Shown: positions 46,823-56,953, counted from the first letter of the stretch. The stretch is DNA of 64,000 nt from Chloroflexus sp. Y-396-1 (GCF_000516515.1 NZ_KI911784.1:1954881-2018880), one strand, 5' to 3'. Program-made: numbers and translations. Notes: generated by a model not told the origin, from the sequence alone.

Positions 46823-47644
46823 TCACACAAACCGTAGACTAATTGGTGGTTGACCATGCATTTCAAGCACAAAGATATCACCGCGTTGAGCTGGGATTGT
46901 GGCAGCTAATGCTCCAGAGATGACAATGTCACCAGCCCGTAATGGGATCGCAAACTCGCGTAATTTGTTCGCTAACCATGCGACTGCCAGTGCGGGATGG
47001 CCCAATGCGGCTGCACCTATTCCAAACACAGTTGGCTGACCATTGTGACTCATCATCATGCCAACAGTGCGCAAGTCGCTACTACGCATAGACGTACTCC
47101 AGCTACCAATAGTCAATCCGCCATAGGAAGCATTATCGGCGATAGTGTCGGCCAGCTTGATACGCCAGCGTTCAATTCGGCTGTCAACAATTTCGATGGC
47201 AGCGGCCAATGCTTCGGTTGCTGCGAGTACCTGCTGCGGCGTAATATCGGGCCAGTCGAGCGTTTCACCGATCAAAAATGCAATTTCGCCTTCAACCCGC
47301 GGTTGTAGAAAGTAGTCAAAGGGTACCTCGGCACGACCATTCCTGATCGGGAAATAGCGCGAGGCCCAAAGTGTTCCATAATCTGGCTCTGATACCCCCA
47401 TTTGCTCCTGCACAGCTTTACTGGTCAGTCCAATTTTGCGGCCAATGATTCGCTCGCCGCGGCTTACGCGCAATTCTGTCCAGCGCGTCTGAATTCGGTA
47501 GGCAGTGGCTGCGTCGGTGATTCCCTCACTCTCGGTGAGTGGAGCGATAGTAAATCGCGCTTCCCAGGCCTGATCAAGTTTTCGGGCCAGGGTATCAACC
47601 ATTCCTTCATCAGTGACGCTACCGGTTACTGATTGCTCAGACAT
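46823..47644 (-). CDS. 2-oxopent-4-enoate (2-hydroxypentadienoate) hydratase
   Basis: 273 residues, FAH/hydratase fold. Motifs GRKIGLTSKAVQEQMGVSEPDYG, QPRVEGEIAFLIGE (metal-binding Glu residues), AIEIVDSRI and DNASYGGLTIG are those of XylJ/MhpD-type hydratases. It adds water to 2-hydroxypenta-2,4-dienoate to give 4-hydroxy-2-oxovalerate. Its 5' end overlaps the dehydrogenase gene by 19 nt. GGAGG lies 10 nt before the start. Confidence 0.87.
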   Translation of the reverse strand: MSEQSVTGSVTDEGMVDTLARKLDQAWEARFTIAPLTESEGITDAATAYRIQTRWTELRVSRGERIIGRKIGLTSKAVQEQMGVSEPDYGTLWASRYFPIRNGRAEVPFDYFLQPRVEGEIAFLIGETLDWPDITPQQVLAATEALAAAIEIVDSRIERWRIKLADTIADNASYGGLTIGSWSTSMRSSDLRTVGMMMSHNGQPTVFGIGAAALGHPALAVAWLANKLREFAIPLRAGDIVISGALAATIPAQRGDIFVLEMHGQPPISLRFV

Positions 47645-49080
47645 ATCGTCTTGACCTCCGTGTAGAACTCAAGGCTGTAATGTCCTCCCTCCCGACCAAT
47701 TCCGCTCTGCTTCATACCCCCAAAGGGAACACGGAGATCACGGACAAAAAAGTCATTAACCCAGATTGTACCGGCTTCAAGGGCTGATCCCAGACGTACT
47801 GCACGACCAACATCGCGTGTTTGCACGACTGCTGAAAGGCCATAGCTGACACCATTAGCGATTGCAACCGCTTCTTCTTCCTCGTCAAACGGAGCAACTG
47901 TTACGACTGGGCCGAAGATCTCCTCTTGACACACACGATCATCCGGTTTGACATCAATAATGATGGTCGGTTGAAGGAAGTTACCCTGTGCGAAAGGCTC
48001 AGGCAGAACTGGTGGAGCACCTCCCAATATGACACTGGCACCATCAGTACCAGCCAGATCGATGTAGTTACTGACACGGGTGAAATGCTCACGCGAGATA
48101 AGCGCGCCAACCCGTACATCAGGATCAAACGGATTGCCAATTTTAAGCTGCGCTGCCGCTTGTCGGAAGTGCGAGAGGAAGGCTTCATACACCGGTCGTT
48201 GAACGAGTATCCGCGGCCCGGCGAGGCAAAATTCTCCTTGATTGAAGAACGAGGAACGCAAACTAATCGAAACAGCACGCTCAAGATCAACATCTGCAAA
48301 GATAATGTTGGCTCCCTTTCCGCCAAGCTCAAAAGAGACTCGTTTGAGGGTTGGTGCCGCTGCCGCCATGATGATCGTACCGGTTGTTGTTTCGCCGGTA
48401 AAAGAGATAAGTTTGACGTCGGGATGCTTTGTTAGAAGGGCGCCAGCCGAGTCGGGTCCAAACCCGTGAATAACATTGATCACTCCTGGAGGTATACCGG
48501 CAGCATGCGCTAATTGTGCTAGACGCCAGGTACCAATAGGTGTCAGCTCAGCCGGTTTCAAAACAACGGTATTGCCAAAAGCCAGTGCTGGCCCCATCTT
48601 CCATGTAGCCTGTAACATGGGAATATTCCAGGGTGTAATCAAAGCGGCAACGCCGACCGGCTGGCGGAGCACGTAGTTGATGTAGCCGTTATCCATCGGA
48701 TAGGCCTCACTCCCATGGGTAACAGCAAAATCGGCGAAGAATTCGATGTTGGCTGCGATTCGTGCAATATAACCAGCTTTGTTTTCGGCAATTGGGCGTC
48801 CAACATCCCATGTCTCGATTGCTGCCAGTTCAGCTTCGTGATCACGGATGAGCTGGGCAAACCGTTTAAGTAGTACGCGCCGTTCGGCTGACGGCCTGCG
48901 ACTCCATTCGCCAAAGGCACGGACGGCGGCCTGTACGGCGGCATCTACTTCTTCAGCGCCAGCCTCTGGTGCCGAACCAATGACGTAGTTGGTTGCCGGG
49001 TAGTAAATATCAAATCTTGGTCCACGATCAATAAATTGACCATTTATATAGTGACTGACATGGAAAAAAGGGTAATCCAT
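47626..49080 (-). CDS. 2-hydroxymuconic semialdehyde dehydrogenase (ALDH family)
   Basis: 484 residues, NAD-dependent aldehyde dehydrogenase. Motifs PWNIPMLQATWKMGPALA, FTGETTTG, catalytic Glu in FELGGKGAN and catalytic Cys in NQGEFCLAGPRI are present. The XylG/DmpC role is assigned by context, between the decarboxylase and hydratase genes, where it would give 2-hydroxymuconate. AGGAG lies 7 nt upstream. Its ATG overlaps the decarboxylase stop (TAATG). Confidence 0.87.
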   Translation of the reverse strand: MDYPFFHVSHYINGQFIDRGPRFDIYYPATNYVIGSAPEAGAEEVDAAVQAAVRAFGEWSRRPSAERRVLLKRFAQLIRDHEAELAAIETWDVGRPIAENKAGYIARIAANIEFFADFAVTHGSEAYPMDNGYINYVLRQPVGVAALITPWNIPMLQATWKMGPALAFGNTVVLKPAELTPIGTWRLAQLAHAAGIPPGVINVIHGFGPDSAGALLTKHPDVKLISFTGETTTGTIIMAAAAPTLKRVSFELGGKGANIIFADVDLERAVSISLRSSFFNQGEFCLAGPRILVQRPVYEAFLSHFRQAAAQLKIGNPFDPDVRVGALISREHFTRVSNYIDLAGTDGASVILGGAPPVLPEPFAQGNFLQPTIIIDVKPDDRVCQEEIFGPVVTVAPFDEEEEAVAIANGVSYGLSAVVQTRDVGRAVRLGSALEAGTIWVNDFFVRDLRVPFGGMKQSGIGREGGHYSLEFYTEVKTICLSNQ

Positions 49081-49826
49081 TAGACTACTCCTGTTAACTG
49101 TGCCTGAAGGATACTACTCCCACAAACGACTTCAACAACCCCTGCGACTGCCGGTATGGCCTGCGCTGGTGAGCCAAGAAAGACGATTTGACCGGCTTTT
49201 AGTTCGCCTACCGTTTGGGCTAACCAACAGAGTTGTTGTTCGATGTTGCCGAGGGCAGCAATTGGGCCAGAGGTGCGGAGTTCACCGTTTAGGTAGAGCG
49301 ATAGGTCGCCGTCTGGTATCTGTTCAAGTAAACGTTCACCAAGCAGAAAACCACCACATGAGGCATTATCAGCTACAACTTCCGTCGCACTAAAGCGATA
49401 GTCCGTCCACACACTATCAAGGATATCTACCCCAAGGAAGATACCACCAATGGCTCGCATTGCCATGCCTGGTGTAGCACCTGCGGGTATACTATGGCGC
49501 AGTACAATAGCCAATTCTGGTTCCAGTCGCGGTTGAATAAAGTTATTTAATCTCACTTCTTGCCGGTAGATCATTGATCGGGTAATACGACCGTAAATCG
49601 GTTGTTCCAGACCCATTTGCTGCTGTTTTGACTGGCTGATCAGACCGAGTTTATACCCGATGCACTGAGCATCAGGGTAATGAGCGCGCTGGATACGGTA
49701 GGCACCGTCAAGATCGACCTGCCAGGTGGTGTTTCGACCGCTCATCGTCTGGCGCATCACACGCGCTTTACCAATCGCCTGAGCTAGCATTATCTCAGCA
49801 GCGCTCAAATCTATCTTGTTTTCCAT
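49080..49826 (-). CDS. 4-oxalocrotonate decarboxylase (2-oxo-3-hexenedioate decarboxylase)
   Basis: 248 residues, paralogue of the hydratase family. GYKLGLISQSKQQQMGLEQPIYG, QPRLEPELAIVL and DNASCGGFLLGE correspond to XylI/DmpH. The product 2-oxopent-4-enoate is used by the hydratase, with which it forms a complex in known pathways. No clear ribosome site is seen before the ATG at 49826. Confidence 0.85.
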   Translation of the reverse strand: MENKIDLSAAEIMLAQAIGKARVMRQTMSGRNTTWQVDLDGAYRIQRAHYPDAQCIGYKLGLISQSKQQQMGLEQPIYGRITRSMIYRQEVRLNNFIQPRLEPELAIVLRHSIPAGATPGMAMRAIGGIFLGVDILDSVWTDYRFSATEVVADNASCGGFLLGERLLEQIPDGDLSLYLNGELRTSGPIAALGNIEQQLCWLAQTVGELKAGQIVFLGSPAQAIPAVAGVVEVVCGSSILQAQLTGVV

Positions 49827-49846
49827 AGTTGTGTCGTGCTTACTTC

Positions 49847-50065
49847 CTACGATTGTTCTGAGGATGTATGCTGCCGACGTAACTCCGCCATCGAGGTACC
49901 GCCAACCATCCAGTGTGTTGGCGGCACTTCCTGAATCACAAGACGCACTTCTTCCAATGGTACCTGAAATGCTGCCGCTGCCGCTTTCGAGAGTGCACGA
50001 GCTAGTTCCGTTTTCTGTTCTGTACTCCGCCCTTCGAGCATCGTAATGCGTAAAAGCAGCATCAT
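49847..50065 (-). CDS. 4-oxalocrotonate tautomerase homologue lacking Pro-1
   Basis: 72 residues. LEGRSTEQKTELARALSKAA and VPLEEVRLVIQEVPPTHWMVGG align well with 4-OT (XylH/DmpI), including Arg11 (EGRS) and Arg39 (VRLVI). The N-terminus, however, reads M(M)LLLRITMLEGRS, so the catalytic Pro-1 is replaced by Leu or Met. The start at 50065 has GAGG 6 nt upstream. The in-frame ATG at 50077 gives MRMRMM and still no proline. It may be inactive or have another role. A Pro-1 tautomerase is encoded at the end of the operon. Confidence 0.78.
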   Translation of the reverse strand: MMLLLRITMLEGRSTEQKTELARALSKAAAAAFQVPLEEVRLVIQEVPPTHWMVGGTSMAELRRQHTSSEQS

Positions 50066-50073
50066 CCTCATCC

Positions 50074-50913
50074 TCATTGCTCGGTAAAGAATGCGCTCAC
50101 CAACTGATGAAAACGATGGCTATGCTCAATTTGGGTCCAGTGGCTACAGCGCCCAATAACGTGTAGTTCGACATTGGGTAGTCGCTCAAGCAGATAGTAG
50201 CTCGTATCGAGTGGGACAATAGCATCATCGCGACCGTGTATGAGTAAGACCGGATGCGTAATACGACGTAGCGCTGCATCAGGTACGACAAGGGCATCAA
50301 GATGCGCTTGACGAGGCGCCGGAAACATTGCTGTGTATGAACGGCGAATGTCAGGGCGCATTGCTGCCGCGTAACGAATGCGGACAACCTCGTCAAGACG
50401 GTCTTGCACAAAGGTGTCATCGTTCACAAACCAGCGGATTGCTTGAGCAAGTAATGTTGCTGAAGGGTCTTCGTAGAAACCCCACAAGCGGTCGAGTTCT
50501 GGAGTAAGCTGACATGGGGCACCAATCGAACCCATCAGGACTACTCGCCGAAACCGTTGCGGTGCTTCCATCAGAAGATGGAGTGCTACTGCTCCACCCA
50601 TTGAATTACCAACTAAATTGACCTGTTTTAAACCCAGGGTATCGATAAGTGCTAACATCTGATCGATCCATAGCCGCATCCAACGTCGAATCTCGGTTGG
50701 TGCAGGATCGGGATGCTGGCTATCGCCGAATCCTATCAGATCAGGAGCAATACAATTCCACCGATCACTTAGCGCTGGCAAGACCAGATGCCAGTTTGAC
50801 CAGCCATTTGCACCGGGACCAGAGCCGTGAATAAACAGGATCGCCGGGGCATCGAGTGATCCTTGCTGGTGGAAGGTTGTTGTATGGAGACCGGTCATCA
50901 CTTGTTGAGCCAT
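50074..50913 (-). CDS. Meta-cleavage product hydrolase (2-hydroxymuconic semialdehyde hydrolase type)
   Basis: 279 residues, alpha/beta hydrolase. Oxyanion motif HGSGPGANGWSNW, nucleophile elbow GNSMGGAVAL, acid HGRDDAIVP and base GRCSHWTQIE are as in XylF/DmpD/BphD. It hydrolyses the ring-cleavage product to 2-hydroxypentadienoate and a carboxylic acid. Its stop overlaps the start region of the tautomerase homologue (ATGA). Confidence 0.88.
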   Translation of the reverse strand: MAQQVMTGLHTTTFHQQGSLDAPAILFIHGSGPGANGWSNWHLVLPALSDRWNCIAPDLIGFGDSQHPDPAPTEIRRWMRLWIDQMLALIDTLGLKQVNLVGNSMGGAVALHLLMEAPQRFRRVVLMGSIGAPCQLTPELDRLWGFYEDPSATLLAQAIRWFVNDDTFVQDRLDEVVRIRYAAAMRPDIRRSYTAMFPAPRQAHLDALVVPDAALRRITHPVLLIHGRDDAIVPLDTSYYLLERLPNVELHVIGRCSHWTQIEHSHRFHQLVSAFFTEQ

Positions 50914-50961
50914 ACATTTATTCCGTCGAATGTCATCTCGTGGAAAATACGTTTGCGCTGC

Positions 50962-51471
50962 TCACGATGAGACCGCAGCCATTTTACCGTATTGACCGCG
51001 AAAAAAGAGGAGTGGACGCCCTTCGCGATAGTTCAGGTATTCGACTAAACCGATAAAGAGAGTATGATCGCCAGCCGGATGTACGTCGATAATGCGTGCT
51101 ACGATATGTGCCAGTGCATTTGCCAGTAGTGGTGTATCTGATTGCCAGATAAATGATGGTTGGAAATCAGGTATTGTCTTCCCACTGAAGTGTCGGCTAA
51201 TATATTCCTGGTCTTCGCTCAATTTACTGACCCCATAGCGACGACCAAGTGCTAACATACCGTGCATGCGGGCGTGGCATCCTATGGAAACAAGCACGAG
51301 CGGCGGATCGAGCGAGACTGACAGAAACGCATTGGCTGTCATGCCATGTATCTGACCCTCGTGGACGGTGGTAATAACCGTTACGCCAGTAGCAAAACAA
51401 CCCATCGTCGTGCGAAAGAGGCGTGCGTCGATAGCCTGGGGCGTCGAAGTTATTGCTGTTTGTTTACTCAT
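50962..51471 (-). CDS. Flavin reductase, small component of the two-component monooxygenase (HpaC type)
   Basis: 169 residues, flavin-reductase-like split barrel. [42 protein letters not shown] and [22 protein letters not shown] are family signatures. It would supply reduced FAD/FMN to the HpaB/PheA-type oxygenase encoded at the head of the operon. The start overlaps the aldolase stop (ATGA). Confidence 0.87.
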   Translation of the reverse strand: MSKQTAITSTPQAIDARLFRTTMGCFATGVTVITTVHEGQIHGMTANAFLSVSLDPPLVLVSIGCHARMHGMLALGRRYGVSKLSEDQEYISRHFSGKTIPDFQPSFIWQSDTPLLANALAHIVARIIDVHPAGDHTLFIGLVEYLNYREGRPLLFFRGQYGKMAAVSS

Positions 51472-52499
51472 ACAAAATGACCCCTCTGCGTGCTTGATTG
51501 TCGGCGGCGGCTCAAATCGAGAGCCACGTCGATGATCCAGTCTTCCTGACCGGCTACTGCCTGGCGGCGACCCAATTCAACCAGGATCTCGCGCGGATCA
51601 ACGTTATATTGGGCACCAGCTTGCTTGGCGTGTAACAGAAATGTCGAATAAACACCAGCATAGCCAATGGTAATAGCATCGCGATCAGGAAAAGGCTGAA
51701 ACGGCATGATCGGTGCGACGATATACTCAGCCGCGTCCATGAGTCCAAACACATCAAGACCAGGATTCATTCCCAACCGGTCAAGTACTGCTGCCAGCAA
51801 TTCAGTCGCTGCGTTTCCGGCCCCAGCACCTAATCCACGTAAACAACCATCAATCTGATCGGCTCCTGCTTCAAGGGCTGCGAGGGTATTGGCTACGCCT
51901 AACCCCAGATTATTGTGGGCATGGAAGCCAACCTGCACCGACAGAGCTGCTTTTAGGGCGCGGACACGTGCCGCTGCGTCCTGGGGCAGCATTGCTCCGG
52001 CGGAGTCAACAATATAGACACAATCGGCGCCGTATGACTCCATCAATCTAGCTTGCTCGACCAGCTCTTCCGGAGAACGCATATGCGCCATCATCAAAAA
52101 GCCAACCGTCTCTAATCCCAATTCTTTTGCCAGACCGAAATGTTGTTCAGAAATATCTGCTTCTGTACACTGCGTTGCAATCCGAACTATTTGTACACCA
52201 CGGGCCGCTGCCTCTTTTAATTCCCGACGGGTACCGATTCCCGGCAGCATAAGCGCTGCGATCCGAGCACGTTCGGCATTGCTACGAGCGGTTTCGATCA
52301 AATCAAATTCTGACGTGTGCGAAAATCCGTATTGGAGCGAAGAACCGGCCAATCCGTCGCCGTGACTGACCTCAATTACCGGAACACCGGCCCGATCAAG
52401 AGCTTGCACAATTGCAGCTACTTGCTGGCGGGTAAACTGATGACGCATCGGATGCGAGCCGTCACGTAAGGTTGTATCAGTCAGGCGAGGTGTTTTCAT
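51468..52499 (-). CDS. 4-hydroxy-2-oxovalerate aldolase
   Basis: 343 residues, HMG-CoA-lyase-type TIM barrel. [20 protein letters not shown] (metal Asp, catalytic Arg), [18 protein letters not shown] and [14 protein letters not shown] (metal His pair) are the DmpG/BphI/MhpE signature. It cleaves 4-hydroxy-2-oxovalerate to pyruvate and acetaldehyde and channels acetaldehyde to the acylating dehydrogenase, whose gene overlaps it by 4 nt. Confidence 0.94.
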   Translation of the reverse strand: MKTPRLTDTTLRDGSHPMRHQFTRQQVAAIVQALDRAGVPVIEVSHGDGLAGSSLQYGFSHTSEFDLIETARSNAERARIAALMLPGIGTRRELKEAAARGVQIVRIATQCTEADISEQHFGLAKELGLETVGFLMMAHMRSPEELVEQARLMESYGADCVYIVDSAGAMLPQDAAARVRALKAALSVQVGFHAHNNLGLGVANTLAALEAGADQIDGCLRGLGAGAGNAATELLAAVLDRLGMNPGLDVFGLMDAAEYIVAPIMPFQPFPDRDAITIGYAGVYSTFLLHAKQAGAQYNVDPREILVELGRRQAVAGQEDWIIDVALDLSRRRQSSTQRGHFV

Positions 52500-53413
52500 A
52501 CAGTTACCTCTAGTTTCGATAACAGATGGCGTGCGAAGAGTTCACCAACCCGTTGTGCTGCGGCGGTCATAATGTCAAGATTACCAGCATAGGTGGGCAG
52601 AAAATCACCAGCGCCTTCTACCTCAAGTAACATGATGATAACCGGTCGTTTCCCCCACGGTGTTGTACGCTGTTCGATAACCGGAAGATTCTTTAAGCGG
52701 TAGCCAGAGACATACTGTTGTACTTCGGCGACCATCTGCGATACCGAATCGCGCACTGCGTTTTCGTCGAAATCACCTTCTGGCACAACGTAGATCGTAT
52801 TGCGCATCAAAATTGGCGGACGAGCTGGGTTCAGAATAATGATAGCCTTCGCCTCACGAGCGCCCCCGATTTCTTCCAAACCACGCGCCGTAGTAAACGT
52901 AAATTCATCAATGTTCTGGCGCGTCCCTGGTCCGGCTGATTGACTCGCTACAGTGCTCACTATTTCAGCGTACCGTACCGGAGTAACCCGGCTGACGGCG
53001 TAGACGAGCGGGATAGTAGCCTGTCCTCCACAGGTAATGAGATTCACATTTGGCGCCTCAAGATGGGCACCGAGGTTAACCGGTGGCACTACGTATGGTC
53101 CTCGTGCCGCAGGGGTTAAATCAATCGCAATCCGACCATGTTCGCGTAAGAGTCTAGCATGACGTACATGGGCTTTGGCGCTGGTAGCATCGAAGACAAT
53201 CCGAATATCGGGATCGGCTAGAATAGCTTCAATACCGTTAGAAGCTGTTGGAATACCGAGCTGCCTCGCTCGCGCCAACCCTTCGGAAGCGGGATCGATA
53301 CCGGCAACCATTGCCAGTTCCATTGCTCCTGATTGGCGGAGAAGTTTGTACATAAGATCGGTGCCTATATTGCCGGAACCGAGGATGGCGACCTTGATTT
53401 TGTCAGCTTGCAT
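52496..53413 (-). CDS. Acetaldehyde dehydrogenase (acylating)
   Basis: 305 residues, DmpF/BphJ/MhpF family. Rossmann motif [15 protein letters not shown], catalytic Cys in [16 protein letters not shown] and the C-terminal [22 protein letters not shown] are present. It converts acetaldehyde to acetyl-CoA with NAD and CoA, in complex with the aldolase. GGAGG lies 9 nt before the ATG. Its 5' end overlaps the iclR gene by 49 nt. Confidence 0.94.
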   Translation of the reverse strand: MQADKIKVAILGSGNIGTDLMYKLLRQSGAMELAMVAGIDPASEGLARARQLGIPTASNGIEAILADPDIRIVFDATSAKAHVRHARLLREHGRIAIDLTPAARGPYVVPPVNLGAHLEAPNVNLITCGGQATIPLVYAVSRVTPVRYAEIVSTVASQSAGPGTRQNIDEFTFTTARGLEEIGGAREAKAIIILNPARPPILMRNTIYVVPEGDFDENAVRDSVSQMVAEVQQYVSGYRLKNLPVIEQRTTPWGKRPVIIMLLEVEGAGDFLPTYAGNLDIMTAAAQRVGELFARHLLSKLEVTV

Positions 53414-54171
53414 GCAGACGTTCCTCCGTAGTAACCCAGTCGCTCCGAGATACGCTGTGCGCCTTCAATAATGGCACGTGTGTATTGTTCGCGATGGGTA
53501 CGAAAGCGATGAGTCGGTGTTGAAAAGCTGATGGCGGCGATAACCTGCCCTTCATAATCACGTATCGGTGCTGCGACACAGCAGAGTCCAATGGAAACTT
53601 CTTCGAGATCGTAAGCATACCCGCGTTGGCGAACACGTGCCAGCTCTTCGGCAAGAACATCGAGCGACGTAATCGTATTGGGTGTAAATGGATAGAGTTG
53701 CTCATTACCAACGACACGCAAGACCTCAGACCAGGGTTGATAAGCCAACAAGACTTTACCTACTCCTGAGCAGTGTGCCGGTAGACGTACGCCAATCCCT
53801 GATAACTCGACCTGTAGCCCCTGCTGACCGCGCAACTTTTCCAGATAGACAACTGTTCCTGCCTCAAGCACAGCCAGGTGCATTGTCTCACCCCATGTTG
53901 CGACCATCTCTTGCATCACCGTGCGCGCTTCCTTTCGGAACTCTGTCGTTTTGAGCAGTGTCTGCCCTTGTTCGAGTAGGCGCCATCCCAAACGATAGCG
54001 ACCCGGCCCGACCCGTCGCAAGAGGTTCTGTTCTGCCAGACTACTTAGCAGTTCTGAGACACTCGATTTGGGCAGCTCTAGGGCTTTTGCCATCTCACCA
54101 ACGCTCCATTCAGGATGCATTGGTGTGAAGAGCGTTAGAGCGCGCGCTGCTTTTTGCAACGTCTGCAACAT
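53365..54171 (-). CDS. IclR-family transcriptional regulator
   Basis: 268 residues. N-terminal winged HTH (about 1-65: [30 protein letters not shown]) and C-terminal effector domain with [40 protein letters not shown] and [21 protein letters not shown]. The ATG at 54171 has AAGGAG 6 nt upstream and is preferred over an in-frame codon at 54216. It lies inside the meta-cleavage operon and is the likely controller of it, probably acting near the promoter at 56925-56953. Confidence 0.9.
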   Translation of the reverse strand: MLQTLQKAARALTLFTPMHPEWSVGEMAKALELPKSSVSELLSSLAEQNLLRRVGPGRYRLGWRLLEQGQTLLKTTEFRKEARTVMQEMVATWGETMHLAVLEAGTVVYLEKLRGQQGLQVELSGIGVRLPAHCSGVGKVLLAYQPWSEVLRVVGNEQLYPFTPNTITSLDVLAEELARVRQRGYAYDLEEVSIGLCCVAAPIRDYEGQVIAAISFSTPTHRFRTHREQYTRAIIEGAQRISERLGYYGGTSACKLTKSRSPSSVPAI

Positions 54172-54243
54172 AGGGTGCTCCTTCTTGGGATCAAGAAAAG
54201 AGAAGCGCAGTTTCATAGGGATACTGCGCTTCTTACCGTCCGA

Positions 54244-55223
54244 TTAATCCGAAGCGAGCGCCGGTTCTTGTTCGTGAACAAGTGGCGTGCCGTAAAGGAA
54301 GAATTCACCGGGCAGGTTGCCACCGAACCAGACAATCCCAGCCGCCAGCGTCTCTTCTGTCCAGACAATGGGCTTCCACGCCGGATCGAAAATCAGGTAT
54401 CCTGGATCACCAAACAGCTCAACCCGATTGCCACCCGGTTCGTAGACGTACATAAACATGGCCTGGCTGATACCGTGTTTACCGGGGCCAGCTTCAATAA
54501 AGATGCCCTGCTCACGGAAGACATCGGCCAGGTCATTCAGATTTTGCGGGTATCCGTACCAGTAGCACACATGGTGGAGACGGCCACGGGCGCCCTTTCC
54601 GTCACGCATCAGGGCAATTTCATGAACGAGCGGCGATACACTCAACCAACAACCGGCTTCCACGCCATCATTGAGTACAATATGTTCGCGTAGCCGGAAG
54701 CCGAGTTGTTCCATCAGGAATTGCTTGTTGACAGTTACATCCGACGCCAGCAGGTTAACATGATCGAGCCGACGTACCGGTACACCACGCAACGGGCGTT
54801 TTTGGGACGATTGAGTAGAGGTGACTTCTGATTCTCGTCAGGCTGGAAGTATTCTACTTCCCAAAGAATCTCCATTGGGTGGCCGTCGGGTGTAGTGAAT
54901 TGATAGGATGGTCCATGACCAAGGTCACCATCTAGCCAGCCCTTACCTAACCCTGACGCTTCAATTGCCTTTACCCGTCGCTCAAGGGCTTGTGCTGAGC
55001 TTGCTCGCCATGATACATGACCTAGTCCTGGTTCTTTTGCCTCGGTGATTTTGAGTGTGTGATGATACCAGTCTTCATAGGCGCGTAGATAGACCGATTG
55101 CCCTTGCTGGGTGGTAACCTCCATGCCAAGCAAGTCGCGGAAAAACCAGAGGGTTTGGTCGGGTTTTGGGGTGAGGATTTCGACATGGGCTAGCTGATGC
55201 GTGTCGAAGATCGGTTCACTCAT
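54244..55223 (-). pseudogene. Catechol 2,3-dioxygenase, split by a -1 frame change
   Basis: Two frames make up one extradiol dioxygenase of about 326 residues. The first (55223 to 54735) holds the N-terminal non-catalytic vicinal-oxygen-chelate domain ([23 protein letters not shown]). The second (up to 54792, ending 54244) holds the catalytic domain with all three iron ligands: His in RRLDHVN (codon 54760-54762), His in [10 protein letters not shown] and Glu in GGNRVELFG. They join if one A is added to the five A of the coding strand at 54799-54803, giving NRPKKRPLRGV. GAGGAGG precedes the ATG at 55223. Alternatives are a true mutation, a sequence error or slippage at C-AAA-AAC. Enzyme identity is well supported. 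Confidence 0.85.
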
Positions 55224-55244
55224 AACTGCCTCCTCTTATGTTTA

Positions 55245-56841
55245 CTAATGCTGCCTCGTTACCACATTGACATCAGTCGGGTTGATCAGATCGGCCGTTG
55301 TCCAGCCGTCGAGGTCGTATTCAGCCATGCAGCGCTCGGCAAAGGCCTTCATCTGCTCAGTCACTCCCATCGCTGTTGCGGCCCTCAGCGTCTCGATACG
55401 AATGTTTTCGTGGTTGCCAGCGTAATTACGCTCGTACAGTTCGTGTCGGCCACCGAATTCAGTGCCAATCGCATCCCAGAGCAATTTCATGAGCTTGATC
55501 CGGTCGCACGCACTGTAGCCATTTGAACCACGGACGAAGCGATCAAGATAGGTTCGCACTTCAGGGTTCTTGAGATCGGCAGCGTGTGCGGGGAGATAAA
55601 TCAGAGCGCTGGCTACATCCTTTTCAATCAGGTCCTTAATTTTGACATACGCATCGGGAGCCATGACACGATAAGCAAAAGCCGCTTCCAGGTTAGGTAG
55701 GAGATAACCATCAACCCAGGGCATCGGATTGCGTACCATCGCTTCTGTGAGTTGCCAGAAGAGGTTGCGGTAGGTGACAATCTCTCCCAGTCGTGCCTGT
55801 ACACCTCGGAATTCGGCCACACCGGTTGCCTCTACAGCTTTGAGCATCAGACCGGTAATGAAATCGAGTTTGACTGCAAATCGTGTACCGCCGTGTAGAG
55901 GGAAGCGATGACCGAAGCCAGAAAGAGGGAAGAAGGTATTGACTTTCTCAATATCTCCGTAGACGAATACATTCTCCCACGGGATCAAGACTTGATCGAA
56001 GACCAGGATCGAGTCATTCTCATCCAGCCGACTCGATAGTGGGTAATCAAACGGACTTCCGGTTACAGCGGCATTGTATTCGTAGGAGGTGCGTGCAATG
56101 AGCTTTACGCCGGGTGCATTCATTGGTACGGCGAAGATCAGAGCGAACCGCTTGTCTTTAATGGGAAGTGGACCGTAGTGAGCAATAAAATTGACGTGAG
56201 TCAGTGCACTGCCGGTGGCGACAACCTTGGCACCTGAAACGATCAAGCCAGCATCGGTTTCCCCGTTCAACGTGCATGTATACGTCGCTCACTTCGTCTG
56301 GTGGTCGGTTGCGATCAATTGGTGGATTAACAATCGCGTGGTTCCAGTAGATCAGCTCTTCTTGGGTTTTCCGATACCAGCGCCGAGCATTTTCCTGATA
56401 TGGTGCATAGAATTCGGCATTAGCACCTAATGTACCGGTAAAAGCTGCTTTGTAGTCGGGTGCTCGTCCCATCCAGCCGTATACAGCCCGTTGTAATTCG
56501 GCAATTGTGTCGCGTGCCCGCACCAGATCATCAATCGTGCGTGAACCAGCGAAGAATGGGTGTGTCCAGCCACCACTGCCGGTATCGGTCGGAATCGTCC
56601 ATTTCCAATGTTCTGGCCCACCCCGCTCGACATCTTCCCGATGAAGTTCGTGCAAACGATCGTACCAACGAGCAACCATTCGTGCTGAGTTACGGAAGGC
56701 CGGATGTGTAGTAACGTCTTTGACCCGCTCTCCCTGGAAGTAAACCACCCGATCATCGAGTAGGCTTTCCAGATACTCATGTCCATTCATTGGACGAGCC
56801 TCGGCCACGCTGGTTTCCGCTACCATTTCGGATACCGTCAT
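55245..56841 (-). pseudogene. HpaB/PheA-type flavin-dependent aromatic hydroxylase, split by a frameshift
   Basis: The large component of a two-component FADH2-using monooxygenase (4-hydroxyphenylacetate 3-hydroxylase/phenol hydroxylase family), about 531 residues. The first frame (56841 to 56158) carries [23 protein letters not shown] and [14 protein letters not shown]. The second (from about 56264 to 55245) carries [48 protein letters not shown] and [17 protein letters not shown]. Removing one C from CCCC at 56261-56264 restores [16 protein letters not shown]. With the reductase gene in the same operon and a catechol dioxygenase next to it, phenol or a substituted phenol is the likely substrate. 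Confidence 0.85.
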
Positions 56842-56924
56842 GCCCCACCTCTCTGTGAAATAAAATCCTAGCGCCGTTGCCGCGTCAGCGTGTTAGCTTA
56901 TTTTTTTTCTTCGCGGTACTTTCG

Positions 56925-56953
56925 ATTATAGAGTCAACGATTGTCCCTGTCGA
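56925..56953 (-). promoter_or_regulatory. Promoter of the meta-cleavage operon
   Basis: Minus strand TCGACA (56948-56953), a 17-nt spacer and TATAAT (56925-56930). The expected start near 56918 leaves a leader of about 77 nt before the hydroxylase gene. Just upstream, CTATGTCGAATAG is an imperfect dyad that could be a regulator site. Confidence 0.7.
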
